Part shown: piece after piece, positions 1 through 8,097 of the stretch
How positions within the stretch are numbered: the stretch's first letter is position 1
How the letters are laid out: every line of letters starts with the position of its first letter
Assembly: GCA_012032965.1 (NCBI GenBank)
Contig: JAAUPT010000010.1
Coordinates: 1 to 13,836, forward strand
Reading direction: 5' to 3'
Length of the DNA: 13,836 bases
From: Nitrospira sp.
GTDB lineage: Bacteria; Nitrospirota; Nitrospiria; Nitrospirales; Nitrospiraceae
Made by a program: the position numbers and the translations under genes
The notes under the pieces: model-generated
The model's input: only the letters and a program-made list of their open reading frames with translations
Told to the model about the DNA's origin: nothing
Database searches by the model: none

Positions 1-165
1 CCTTGATCGATTCCCAAGCGTCATCAGTGGCATCAGTCAGCTCTGACAGCTTCGTCTTACCTTCACCGATCAATGCGTTCAAGCGCATCTGCCTCTTGGG
101 TCATTTTCAGCTTAGCATCGACAGTGGATCCAGCTGCTCTTGCCTTTAGCTTGTCAGGTTCTTTG
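1..165 (-). pseudogene. Frame-broken fragment of a coiled-coil protein (sll1863-like)
   Basis: Read on the minus strand, about 165-70 gives a Lys/Ala-rich stretch (KLKARAAGSTVDAKLK, then TQEADAL) that hits a stop. From about position 86 the next frame continues as LNALIGEGKTKLSEL and then ATDDAWESIK up to the window edge. The run of charged heptads ending in a DDAWESIK-type motif resembles small coiled-coil stress proteins of the sll1863 type, whose C-terminal half carries 'DAWEDLK'-like motifs. The break lies at about 70-86 and looks like a one-base indel. No start codon with a ribosome binding site is visible between this piece and the end of the lipoprotein gene at 214, so the N-terminus is unclear. 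The gene runs off the left edge. Family assignment is by motif memory only. Confidence 0.45.
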
Positions 166-213
166 CCTCACGACGCACATGCAGCTACCGAAGGTCCGTT
201 GGGTTCAGGGTCA

Positions 214-696
214 TTACGCGCTAAACCGATCGTGCGCCTTCTTGTACTTTTCCTCCAACTTGAGAAGGGCGTCCTCGATTTCCTTTTTCAGACTGTCCGC
301 GCTGTCGACAGCGGTCGACTTGGCTTCCGCAAGCTGCTGCCGAAGTGCTTTCTTTTCTTTATCCAAGGTCGCGATCGTCTCTTGGAATTCGGTCTTTGCC
401 TGGCCCTTCACCTGCGCAGCTTTCTCTGACAAGGCATCTCCCTGTTTGTCCAGTTCAGTGAGTTTGGCGTCAATATCCTTGCTGAAGTCATCCACCTTTT
501 CCGACGCCGCCTCTTTAACCGCACTCGCTGCTTCGGTGATCTCTTCCTTCGCATCGGTGACCGCCTTACTCGATGTCTCCTGCTTCATATCACCGGACGG
601 TGGTTTTGAGTCGCATCCGACCAACGCAGGTAGCAGCACGGCCAGGAGAAGCACTCCGGCCCATAGATGTCTCTGGATGTGATGAATAGCATGCAT
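214..696 (-). CDS. Coiled-coil lipoprotein, hypothetical
   Basis: Predicted 160-residue exported lipoprotein. Residues 12-27 form a hydrophobic signal helix ending in the lipobox LVGC, so Cys28 would be lipidated. The mature part (about 130 residues) is almost entirely Lys/Glu/Ala/Asp-rich with heptad-like spacing, as in a long coiled coil or an amphipathic LEA-like helix, and has no catalytic motif. I chose the ATG at 696 because GGAGG sits seven bases upstream (minus strand, about 707-703). An in-frame upstream extension to 759 lacks such a site. It lies just upstream of the broken coiled-coil fragment on the same strand, so the two may form a small stress-related unit. Its role could be envelope spacing or stress protection, but that is inference; the family is not recognised. 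Confidence 0.8.
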   Translation of the reverse strand: MHAIHHIQRHLWAGVLLLAVLLPALVGCDSKPPSGDMKQETSSKAVTDAKEEITEAASAVKEAASEKVDDFSKDIDAKLTELDKQGDALSEKAAQVKGQAKTEFQETIATLDKEKKALRQQLAEAKSTAVDSADSLKKEIEDALLKLEEKYKKAHDRFSA

Positions 697-1021
697 CTCA
701 ATACCTCCATGAATTAAATAGTGAAGGGCGACCCGCACAGGTTGTACCGGTCGACCCAAGCCTCGTCGAGTGTTGTTGGAATTCTGAAAGGGTCTGCTTA
801 CCTAAGAGGCGATATACTTTACTCTCTACTCCCGCTGACCCCTATGTCAACTCCATTCGGTCCAGTGGATGATACAATTGGGTCGGGAGCCCTATCTGAT
901 CAGAAATATTCCCTTATTCCGGAACTGTGTCCGGCCCCATTTCTCCGCGTGTGGGGTGTTCTAGCCTGAGACTTGGTGTAAAATACATTCGTGCCGAGTC
1001 ACCCTTCTCATGGAGGCTCGC
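697..1021. other. Divergent intergenic region between lipoprotein and HNH gene
   Basis: This 325-base gap separates two divergently oriented genes and must hold both promoters. On the plus strand TAAAAT at 979-984 is a fair -10 box for the HNH gene and TACAAT at 873-878 is another, but neither has a convincing -35 partner. On the minus strand TATTTA at about 720-715 lies just ahead of the lipoprotein ribosome binding site. Reading frames across the gap are short and lack start signals. No RNA gene or strong hairpin was seen. Confidence 0.35.
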
Positions 1022-1342
1022 ATGGTACGGAGCAAAGACGAGCAGCCCTACCGCGGACGCGCGTTGAAAATACTCCCCTGGATCTGCGCGCACTGCGGAC
1101 GAGAATTTGAAAACAAAAAGCTGAGTCAACTCACCGTCCATCACAAGGACCACAACCATCATAACAACCCCCCGGACGGCAGTAACTGGGAGCTGCTCTG
1201 CCTCTACTGTCACGACAATGAGCATCAGCGCGATCAGGTCGGTGACGGATCGACCGAATCTCCGTCGAGCCATGAACCGGATCGCCCCTTCACCCCTTTT
1301 GCTCATCTTGGCAACCTGATCAAGCGCAACAGCACAGCCTGA
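1022..1342 (+). CDS. YajD-like HNH nuclease domain protein
   Basis: Predicted 106-residue HNH protein closely resembling E. coli YajD. It contains, in order, RALKILPWICAHCGREF (zinc-binding Cys22 and Cys25), the HNH core LTVHHKDHNHHNNP (residues 37-50), the conserved block DGSNWELLCLYCHDNEH with Asn55, Cys60 and Cys63, and a C-terminal 'PF..F..L..L' tail as in YajD. Two CxxC pairs and the HNH residues give a zinc-ribbon beta-beta-alpha metal fold expected to cut or nick nucleic acid, although the biological substrate of YajD is unknown. Start at 1022 is preferred over 1010 because GGAGG ends six bases before it. No toxin/antitoxin or restriction partner lies beside it, so it looks like a chromosomal housekeeping HNH protein rather than a mobile-element nuclease. 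Confidence 0.88.
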   Translation: MVRSKDEQPYRGRALKILPWICAHCGREFENKKLSQLTVHHKDHNHHNNPPDGSNWELLCLYCHDNEHQRDQVGDGSTESPSSHEPDRPFTPFAHLGNLIKRNSTA

Positions 1343-1552
1343 TCAAGGCCGAGCCAAACCTACAATGCCAGGTGTTGTCTTTTTGAAAGGATCACCAGCC
1401 GCGCGCGTTCTTAGCTCCTCTTCTGTCTCCCACTCGTTCGCTAATATCCTGATCGTTGACTACGTTCCAATCTCGCTGCCGCTCTCAGCCAGGCCACTTG
1501 TAGAACTCACCTGCAATCAGTACGCTATATCCACCCAGGTTTACCTTCATCC

Positions 1553-1783
1553 ATGAACCAACTGCACACCATGGCTCATCCCCGGGATCCTTTGCACGGA
1601 ATCACATTGGAAACCATTGTCACGACCTTGGTCGCACGGCACGGATGGGCAAAGCTGGGCGCACGGGTGCCCATCCGCTGCTTTCGTTATCACCAGACGA
1701 TCCAGTCGAGTTTGACGTTCCTGCGCAAGACCCCGTGGGCGCGCAAGCGAGTTGAACAGATGTTCGTCGCGGAGCTTCCTTAA
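1553..1783 (+). CDS. VF530 family (DUF2132) DNA-binding-like protein
   Basis: Small protein of 76 residues, or 70 if translation begins at the ATG at 1571. The signature DPLHGITLETIVTTLV, then GWAKLGARVPIRCF, then SSLTFLRKTPWAR matches the VF530/DUF2132 family, whose E. coli-type members are about 70-75 residues and adopt a small helical fold proposed to bind DNA. The conserved FLRKTPWAR.KVE ending is complete (RVEQMF). Neither start has a clear ribosome binding site; family members usually begin a few residues before 'NPLHG', which favours 1571. The YaeQ gene starts 17 bases after its stop, so the two are probably co-transcribed. The molecular role is not established. Confidence 0.88.
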   Translation: MNQLHTMAHPRDPLHGITLETIVTTLVARHGWAKLGARVPIRCFRYHQTIQSSLTFLRKTPWARKRVEQMFVAELP

Positions 1784-1799
1784 CCTTCAGCCCGGCTCT

Positions 1800-2339
1800 A
1801 TGGCTTCGAACGCAACCATCTATAAAGCTGTGCTGCAGATCGCAGATATAGATCGCCAGTACTTCCAGGACCATGCACTCACATTGGCGCGCCATCCGTC
1901 TGAAACTGAGGAACGCATGATGATACGAGTGCTGGCCTTCGCGCTCCACGCGGACGAGGCCTTGTCATTCGGCCGTGGGGTGGGCACCGAAGATGAACCG
2001 GCCCTGTGGCAACGTGATTTGACCGGGGCCATCGGCTGCTGGATCGAGATCGGCCAGCCCGACGAAAAGATCCTGCGTCAGGCCTGTGGCCGTTCCAAAC
2101 AAGTCATTGCGTATGTCTACGGAGCCCGCAGCGCCGAGGTGTGGTGGGCCAACCAGAGTCAGTCGCTCGACCGGTTAAAAAATCTTGCCGTGACGCTGCT
2201 CCCTATGGAGAGCGTTCGTGCTCTGGCTGAGATGGCAAGACCGACCATGCAGCTACAATGGACGATTCAAGATGGGCATATCTGGATCACCGACGGTCCT
2301 CAAACGCTCCATTTTGAGTTACAGCGATTGAAGAGCTAA
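1800..2339 (+). CDS. yaeQ: YaeQ family protein
   Basis: Predicted 179-residue cytoplasmic protein, the same length as E. coli YaeQ and similar along its whole extent. It begins SNATIYKAVLQIADIDR, followed by ALTLARHPSETEERMMIR, then the DEPALW segment, CWIEIGQPDE, a VWW motif and the late IQDGHIWITD block. YaeQ proteins have a fold related to PD-(D/E)XK nucleases; the WIEIGQPDE segment includes the acidic residues of that core. A nuclease activity has not been firmly shown for the family. Start at 1800 gives the canonical N-terminus; an extension to 1752 would overlap the VF530 gene and is not family-like. Two small hairpins follow the stop (2378-2390 and 2391-2408). Confidence 0.93.
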   Translation: MASNATIYKAVLQIADIDRQYFQDHALTLARHPSETEERMMIRVLAFALHADEALSFGRGVGTEDEPALWQRDLTGAIGCWIEIGQPDEKILRQACGRSKQVIAYVYGARSAEVWWANQSQSLDRLKNLAVTLLPMESVRALAEMARPTMQLQWTIQDGHIWITDGPQTLHFELQRLKS

Positions 2340-2681
2340 CAGCAAGAAACATCTCACAAGGGAGCGCCAATCGGGATAGGGACTTTCCCTGCTGATTTGG
2401 GCATCAGCCTTAAGGCGTGACTGCTGACGTCAGAACCATCCATGCGGCAGACCTGATTTTCTTCCGCGCGACAGGCGTGATCGAAGTGTATGCTGTCGCC
2501 TCGCTTGACGGACCAGTTCCGAAGCACGTAGCATAGAACTAAGACGTTTCACTACGACGACTGTTTCATCCCTCGCGTATTCGGCCTATTCTCGACGCGA
2601 TCGATTCCCAAGTCTCCGCGTTCCGACGCCGAACGACTCTCGCACCTCACCGGATGCAGCCATTACCAGGAGGAATCGCCA
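2340..2681. other. Intergenic region with two small hairpins and a doubtful short ORF
   Basis: The 342-base gap after the YaeQ gene starts with two adjacent inverted repeats: AGGGA/TCCCT (2378-2390, 3-base loop) and GCTGAT/ATCAGC (2391-2408, 6-base loop). Neither has a following T-run, so a Rho-independent terminator is not supported. A GTG-started frame of 39 codons (2417-2536) looks mildly protein-like (IHAADLIFFRATGVIEVYAV) but has no usable ribosome binding site, so I do not call it a gene. Nothing else is evident before the ribosome binding site of the next gene. Confidence 0.3.
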
Positions 2682-2888
2682 ATGCCTACCACCAGACCAA
2701 TCACCGACCGTATCTTGGCTGTACTCCAGGACTCTCCAGAGTGTGATTTTGAACTCCTTGTCGCTCGATACCCTGAATTCACCTGGAACGAACTTTTTCA
2801 GGAGGTCGGCCGATTGAGCCGAGCCAGGCAGGTGATTATTACGAGAGGAGTCGGGGTGTTCACAGTCAAATTGGCACCGGTCAAATAG
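2682..2888 (+). CDS. Small hypothetical protein, possible winged-helix-like
   Basis: Predicted 68-residue cytoplasmic protein. A strong AGGAGG lies eight bases before the ATG, which makes this start secure. Residues 7-27 (ITDRILAVLQDS, then FELLVARYPEF) and 29-50 (TWNELFQEVGRLSRARQV) read as helices, followed by a short beta-hairpin-like end (VIITRGVGVFTVKL). That helix, helix, 'Q/ARQV', hairpin pattern is what small winged-helix DNA-binding proteins look like, but no named family is recognised. The gene stands alone between a long gap and the convergently oriented transglutaminase. A regulatory role is inference from the fold-like pattern only. Confidence 0.75.
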   Translation: MPTTRPITDRILAVLQDSPECDFELLVARYPEFTWNELFQEVGRLSRARQVIITRGVGVFTVKLAPVK

Positions 2889-2973
2889 CCCAGGATACTG
2901 CGACAGGGGTTATCAAGCTGGACCGGCGTCTAGGGTGAAGCGCCCTTGGTGAGTCCTTCGATCCAAGTTGCGA

Positions 2974-3898
2974 TCACTGCTGCTGTTGTTCGTCTGGATA
3001 GGATGTTGAAGCTGTGGCTTGAGAGTGGCTACTGTACCAACGTTCCGTCGGACCATGGGACTCCAACGTCACAGATACCGCCATGTCGAGACGGTTTTTG
3101 GCCTCGCCTTCATAATAGCCGCTCGTCGGGGCGATATCCTGATAGTCGCGTCCGATAGCGACGGTGATGTACCGTTCATCACAGCGTCGTTGATGGGTGG
3201 GATCGTACCCAACCCACATAGGAAGTTTCTGCCCTGATCCTGCTAACAAGACTTCGACCCAGGCGTGCATTTGTCCTTCGCCGGGGAGCAGACCGGACAC
3301 ATAGCGAGCAGGTAAACGGCCAGCCGACAGAGGGTCAGCATCACATGTGTATAATCTTGGCAAACCCCTGAGCCTAGGGCCATAGCCTCAGCAGCCGTCG
3401 TTCCAACATGCGTTCGTCCGGGTTCATATCGCAATGCTGCATGCACATGATGGAGGATGGCTTCTGCCAGCTTGCCCGGCGACCCTCCCCCACCCCGCAG
3501 TCGCTCACTGAGACGAACCAGTGCCTCAGACCGGTTGACCAGCTGGGTGAGCCTGGTGAACTCTGAAGAGGCAACCGTGCAGTCTGTGTCCTGAGGATCG
3601 GTGCCTTGCACCGCCAGCGTGCCGTCGCTGAGATAGCCGGTTTGTGTTTCAACACGCATATCGACGGTGCAGGTGATTTCTTTTTCCACACGCGCATGGT
3701 CCATCTGCCACACTAAATTTCCAAACGCATCGGTGTAGTGCCGATAATCTGCCGGTGGGTCCATATGCCACCGAACATCAAGACGTCGCTGGCAACCGTA
3801 GTGCTGATTTGGGGCCACACGCATGATGGTCCGAACGTTCGTGACGGCGCCTCATAGGTGTACGTGAATTGGATACTGGCGGAGAGCAACGCTTTCAC
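2974..3898 (-). CDS. Transglutaminase-like cysteine protease-fold protein, frameshifted twice
   Basis: Third gene of the ATP-grasp operon. The corrected product is about 308 residues. It has an N-terminal bacterial transglutaminase-associated beta domain (IQFTYTYEAPV, then the NQHYG...RRLDVRW block and DAFGN) and a C-terminal transglutaminase core. The full catalytic triad is visible: Cys in GSGVCQDYTHV (codon near 3362), His in QMHAWVEV, and Asp in GYDPTH. The frame breaks at about 3845 (GAGGCGCC then GTCACGAAC; one base lost) and about 3317 (GCCG then TTTACC; one base lost). Adding two bases makes 925 into 927, exactly 309 codons. GTG at 3898 is the best start, but it is not secure because the alpha-E frame reads into it. 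The product likely hydrolyses or transfers amide bonds of the operon's peptide product; the substrate is unknown. Confidence 0.82.
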
Positions 3899-4913
3899 AT
3901 CGTGAACCACCGCCTCGTGATGCTCGAATCGGAGATGACGACGTGGGCTCGAAATTCTGACGTCATGAGAATCTTCCGATCTGAAGTAGGTACGCGAAAC
4001 AGCCGTGGTAATTCGATCAAGTTGTCGGAGTACCTCGGTTAAGAACGACTCCAACCCAATCTCATGGACTTCTTCCAAGGTCACAAAGTCCAGGTCAGCG
4101 GCCAGTTGGCCTATCAATCTGGCCGGTTCACGATTGGACACTCGTGGTGATTTATCCATCAGCCGTTCGATATGTTGACGAAGCCCTCGGGTGCAGAACC
4201 GAACGGATCGAGGGAAATATTGATTCAACAATAAGAACTCGACAATCTTTCCGGCGACACCACGGAGCGCGAAACCTTTCGGTAGGCTTCGTAGGCGCTT
4301 GCCGACTTCAGAATAGCCACACCTTGATGCAGATCGGAAAGTTCCGTGGATTCCGACGTCATCTGTAGCAGGATGGGATGCACGAGGAGACGGGTCGTAT
4401 GGTTTGCGCGCTCGATATCCTTGCCGAGTCGGTAAAACGTCCATCCTTCATCATGCAGCATCGTACTCGCCATGATGCCGTGAAGGGTGTAACAGGTATC
4501 TTGGACCTCCGTCAGCAGACGATGCGGAGTCGTGGCGATGCTGGCTGGCATGTAGGTTCTCCAGGCCAAGTGCACCCGGTTGATGTGGTGCCATACTTCG
4601 CTCGACAGCTGATCTTGAATACCTCGCGCATTTTCTCTGGCGCACTGATCAAATTGACCAGCGCATTGGGATTCGCCTGATCAAGGGTGAGGAACTGCAT
4701 CACCGCCATGGTTTCAAGAGATTGTCCGAGTTCCTCATACAACGCGAGTTGTCCGGTGCTCTCCAGGTACCACCGCCAAATTGCGTCCTGATCCCGCTGA
4801 TTCGGGCTCTCAAAGAGCAAATGGTAGTGGACATTGATGAGCCGAGCCGTGTACTCGGCTCGTTCAGTATAGCGGGCAATCCAAAAGCACGATTCAGCGG
4901 TCCGGCTTAGCAT
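3895..4913 (-). CDS. Alpha-E domain protein (DUF403), frameshifted
   Basis: Second gene of the operon, an all-helical 'alpha-E' protein (COG2307/DUF403 type). It starts with the family hallmark MLSRTAESCFWIARYTERAE, followed by ARENARGIQDQLSSEVW, HRLLTEVQDTCYTLHGI, WTFYRLGKDIERA, SAYEAYRK and FLLLNQYFPRSVRFC. These segments lie in three frames. The breaks are at about 4634-4636 (ATC AG then TGC GCC) and about 4246-4250 (GAAAG then ATTGTC), each one base lost. The start is six bases after the ATP-grasp stop, with GGAGAAG inside the end of that gene as ribosome binding site. The C-terminal limit is uncertain: the last frame continues into the transglutaminase without a stop, whereas another frame ends in a TGA (3897-3895) overlapping the transglutaminase GTG. 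Alpha-E proteins are genetic partners of permuted ATP-grasp enzymes; their chemistry is unproven. Confidence 0.82.
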
Positions 4914-4919
4914 CGATCG

Positions 4920-6420
4920 CTAATCTTCTCCATAGAGTACCCAGGTTCCCTTGCTCCCGCCGCCTTGCGAAGAATTCACGACGAGCGATCCCTCACGTAA
5001 CGCCACGCGCGTTAACCCCCCCAGTGAGAGAGTAATATTCTTTCCAGAAAGCACGAATGGGCGCAGGTCGATATGGCGTCCGGCGAACTCGAACCCACCG
5101 GCATGGTCGTCGACCAGACACGGTGATCTCGAGAGCGACACGATCGGTTGGGCGATGTAATTCCTCGGATTACTGACGAATACGCGCACGGAAATCTTCC
5201 TGCTCCGCCTTGCTTGAAGCGGGGCCCATCAGCATTCCATACCCACCCGATTCATTGACCGCCTTCACAACAAGGGAGGGAAGGTGGTCGAGCACATACT
5301 TCCGATCCTGCTCTCTACTGCAGAGATAGGTCTGGACGTTGGGAAGTATCGGAGCCTCGTTCAAGTAGAAACCGATCATCTGAGGTACGTACGCATAGAT
5401 CGCTTTATCATCTGCGACCCCATTGCCGATTGCGTTTGCTAAGGCCACGTTTCCCGCATGGTACGCCCGAATAAGCCCAGGCACGCCTAACAATGAATCG
5501 TGGTGAAACACTTCAGGGTCCAGAAAGGCGTCATCCACTCGTCGATAAATCACGTCTACCTGTTGCAATCCCTGGGTCGTCTTCATATAGACTCGATCCG
5601 ATTCCACGATCAAATCTTGCCCTTCTACAAGTTCGATACCCATTTGAAGCGCCAGGAATGAATGCTCGAAATAGGCTGAATTGTTCACCCCAGGCGTCAA
5701 GAGCACCACGGTGGGATTCTCTCGAATGTCCGGCGCAAGGTACCGTAGATTTTCCAGCAGCTGATTGGGGTAGTGATCGACCGGCCTGATTCGCATCTGC
5801 GCAAACAGGCTGGGGAAGACGCGCTTCATGATCACACGGCTTTCCAACACGTATGAGACGCCCGATGGGCTTCGCAGATTGTCTTCTAAGACAAGGTACG
5901 CCCCGTTTGTATCGCGGACGAGATCAATGCCGGCGATATGGATATAGAGATCGCGAGGCGGTCTGAATCCAACGAACTCTCGTTGAAAGCCTGATGCGCC
6001 TTCGACCAACTCACGAGGGATAATCCCCTCACGCAAAATACGCTGCTCGCCGTAAACATCCAGCAAGAATGCGTTGAGCGCTTGGATGCGTTGTCGCACC
6101 CCTTGCTCGATATGTCGCCATTCGCCATTGGGAATGATGCGGGGCAGAAGATCGAAGGGAAAAATGCGTTCGGTTTGCTGGATGTCTCCGTACACCGTGA
6201 ACGTAATGCCCTGGTCGAGAAACGCTTTGGCAGCCTGCTCTTGATATTGAGCAAGCTCGCCAACCGAGAGCGACTGCAGCTGGTCGTATAATTGTCGATA
6301 GTGAGGCCGCGGTCGATCTATTGCCTCGAACATCTCGTCAAAATGCCCGCCGATCTTATAGCGTTTGAAAAGATCATGGATGTTTATGGAATGCAATTGG
6401 CGGTTTGAATTAGGGCTCAT
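4920..6420 (-). CDS. Circularly permuted ATP-grasp type 2 family protein, frameshifted near C-terminus
   Basis: First gene of the minus-strand operon, homologous to COG2308-type circularly permuted ATP-grasp ligases (usual length about 470-500 residues). Visible blocks: YDQLQSL near residue 43, the N-terminal [22 protein letters not shown] (118-139), [18 protein letters not shown] (176-193), [18 protein letters not shown], and the nucleotide-binding stretch [13 protein letters not shown] with Lys386. The frame stops at 5170, but the next frame continues at once with NPRNYIAQP and the family C-terminal part (HIDLRPFVL, then [14 protein letters not shown]) to 4920. One extra base near 5172 explains this: 1501 minus 1 is exactly 500 codons. 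The enzyme is expected to form an amide bond between a carboxylate and an amine using ATP. Only a weak GTGAG precedes the ATG. Confidence 0.88.
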
Positions 6421-6694
6421 CTCACATGCCTACGACTAAGAATATCGCTGAATTCATGCACATTCGCATGGGCCCAATACTCCTCTCTTTCTATCGAGAA
6501 TGCAAGGATAGACCCTCGAATGGTGTCGAGCGTAATGCTTGTATTGTATGCCTCCATAGCAAAACGTGCAGCGGAAGAGGTGAGGCCTCATGACGATCTC
6601 CCCGTACCCTTCGTGGTCCCTTGAACCACGCAACCGGCTATGATACTCATCATCCAGTACGTGTGTTTATTAGCCACCAAGGAGGGGCGTCACG
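6421..6694. other. Divergent intergenic region between ATP-grasp operon and histone-like gene
   Basis: The 274-base gap must carry the promoter of the minus-strand operon and that of the plus-strand histone-like gene. I could not find a -35/-10 pair with good spacing on either strand. The only clear signal is GGAGGGG at 6681-6687, the ribosome binding site of the plus-strand gene. No ORF with start signals and no RNA gene was recognised. Confidence 0.3.
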
Positions 6695-6995
6695 ATGGCC
6701 ACATCACGGATCTGTTCAGCGAGTCAAAGCCAAAGTTTCCAAGCGTACGGCCCAAGCAAAGCGCACGGCTGCCAAGAAAAGTCAGGCGATGGCGGAAAAG
6801 GGGCGGAAGGCCGTTCGGTCATCGGCTAAGCAGGTTCGGAAATTGGCGAAGGCGACTGGTAATGCGGCAACCAGCGGTCAAAAGACAGCTCGTGCGAAAG
6901 CTCGAAAAGCTGGAGCGGCCATCGGAACAATTCTTGGCCGAGCGCAGGGTCTGAGTAGGAAGTTAGTGAACAAGGCACGGAGGACGTTGACCTAG
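6695..6995 (+). CDS. Lys/Ala-rich histone H1-like protein, frameshifted at the start
   Basis: Predicted basic protein of about 99 residues made largely of Ala, Lys, Arg, Ser and Thr, with runs such as SKRTAQAKRTAAKKSQ and KTARAKARKAGAA. This composition is typical of bacterial histone H1-like or DNA-compacting tails and gives a strongly positive protein. A good ribosome binding site (GGAGGGG, 6681-6687) and ATG at 6695 precede it, but that ATG is one base out of register with the long basic frame, which runs from before 6700 to 6995. Removing one base near 6700 joins ATG GCC to CAT CAC GGA and makes exactly 100 codons. DNA binding is inferred from composition; ribosomal-protein-like or RNA-binding roles are possible. 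Confidence 0.7.
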
Positions 6996-7289
6996 CTCGC
7001 GCGGGTTAGACCACGAAAGCGGTACAGGTACCGGGTCCTCCCACTCAATAAGTTGGCAGTCAACCGTTGCTGAGCCGTCATGGACAGCGCTTCGGGGGAG
7101 CCGTTCCCAAAACATCACCAGGAGCCTGGCGGTAAATACACAGGTGAGCTACATCCTCGTTTTAATTTTCTGCCGATCGTACTAGGTTATAAGTCTGGGT
7201 CTCGGCCGTCGGACCTCTTCATCCCCACTTACCATTAACCTAACCACCGGAAGGGATGAGCGGTTCTATCAGTCCAAGTAGGGATTCCG
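6996..7289. other. Intergenic region upstream of rhodanese gene
   Basis: This 294-base gap has no supported gene. TATAAG near 7190, with AT-rich DNA upstream (TTTTAATTTTCT), is a possible promoter for the membrane-anchored rhodanese, but the -35 match is poor. No terminator with a T-run was seen after the histone-like gene. Confidence 0.25.
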
Positions 7290-7811
7290 ATGCGACAGTA
7301 CATCGTCCTCGCCCTGGCACTACTGCTTTTGTTGCTCCTCTTCTTGTGGGGACGCAACCTCCAGGCACCGATCCATGTGAGCGACAAAGTCTACGATTTG
7401 CTTCTGTCCACCCTGCTATCTCATCGAGTACCGGAGGTTTCTGTTGACCGCCTTGACAAGAACCGCTTTCATGTACTCGATACCCGATCATATCGGGAAT
7501 TCGAGGTGAGTCATATTGCGGGTGCCACCTGGGTGGGATACGAGGAGTTCTCTCTGAACCGGCTTGCTGGAATCGACAACCAGTCACCTGTGGCGGTCTA
7601 TTGCTCTGTGGGGTACCGCAGTGAACAGATTGCAGAACAGCTGCAGAGACAGGGATATGCCAATGTGGTTAATGTCTACGGAGGCATTTTCGAATGGGTC
7701 AACACGGAACATCCTGTTGTGACCGACGAAGGCGCCGAAACAGACGAGATCCACGGTTATTCAAAATTCTGGGGGTTCTGGCTTAAGCGGGGAACGCCCA
7801 TCTATGACTAA
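7290..7811 (+). CDS. Membrane-anchored rhodanese-like protein
   Basis: Intact 173-residue protein. Residues 4-20 are a very hydrophobic helix (a run of Leu) that acts as an uncleaved anchor or signal, so the rest is probably outside the cytoplasmic membrane. A single rhodanese domain follows (about 48-140): FHVLDTRSYREFEVSHIAGA, then the active-site loop VYCSVGYRSE with Cys105 as the sulfur-carrying nucleophile, and the closing VVNVYGGIFEWVN. The loop CSVGYRS fits a sulfurtransferase or persulfide carrier better than a phosphatase. A C-terminal tail (about 150-173) ends FWLKRGTPIYD. The ribosome binding site is weak (TAGGGA). The sulfur donor and acceptor are unknown. It stands alone; a second exported rhodanese is encoded at 11607. 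Confidence 0.88.
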   Translation: MRQYIVLALALLLLLLLFLWGRNLQAPIHVSDKVYDLLLSTLLSHRVPEVSVDRLDKNRFHVLDTRSYREFEVSHIAGATWVGYEEFSLNRLAGIDNQSPVAVYCSVGYRSEQIAEQLQRQGYANVVNVYGGIFEWVNTEHPVVTDEGAETDEIHGYSKFWGFWLKRGTPIYD

Positions 7812-8097
7812 AGAGCCACCCTTGCTTCTCGTATACAAACGATAAGACCGTACCGCGGTCGAAAAATCGCTGGAAACAATTTCGCTTGTGGAAACGGCCG
7901 TGCAGGCATATCACGACAGATGAATGGCGTTCGGCCAGCAGGTATCCGAACGTATTTCAACACCACTCTCCTTAAAACTTCTCAGCAGGCCACCGGCTCT
8001 CTCTGTCCCCTGCCTTGTTGACCTCTGCGTTGTGTTGCTACGTAATTGCAGAATGATGGATGAATCCTAAATTTTCGGTTAGACTGATTCCACTATC

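Noticed and set aside
1365..1556. Plus-strand ORF of 63 codons between the HNH and VF530 genes
   Set aside because: Ser- and Pro-rich with no family pattern or ribosome binding site, and it overlaps the VF530 start; treated as non-coding.
2599..2612. 14-base match GATCGATTCCCAAG to positions 5-18
   Set aside because: The match is short and flanking sequence diverges at once. It may be chance; a second coiled-coil gene remnant is not supported by the surrounding frames.
5165..5190. Programmed frameshift in the ATP-grasp gene
   Set aside because: The stop context (CGT CAG TAA) has no slippery run and does not resemble the prfB-type site. With similar breaks in many unrelated genes of the window, an indel is far more likely.
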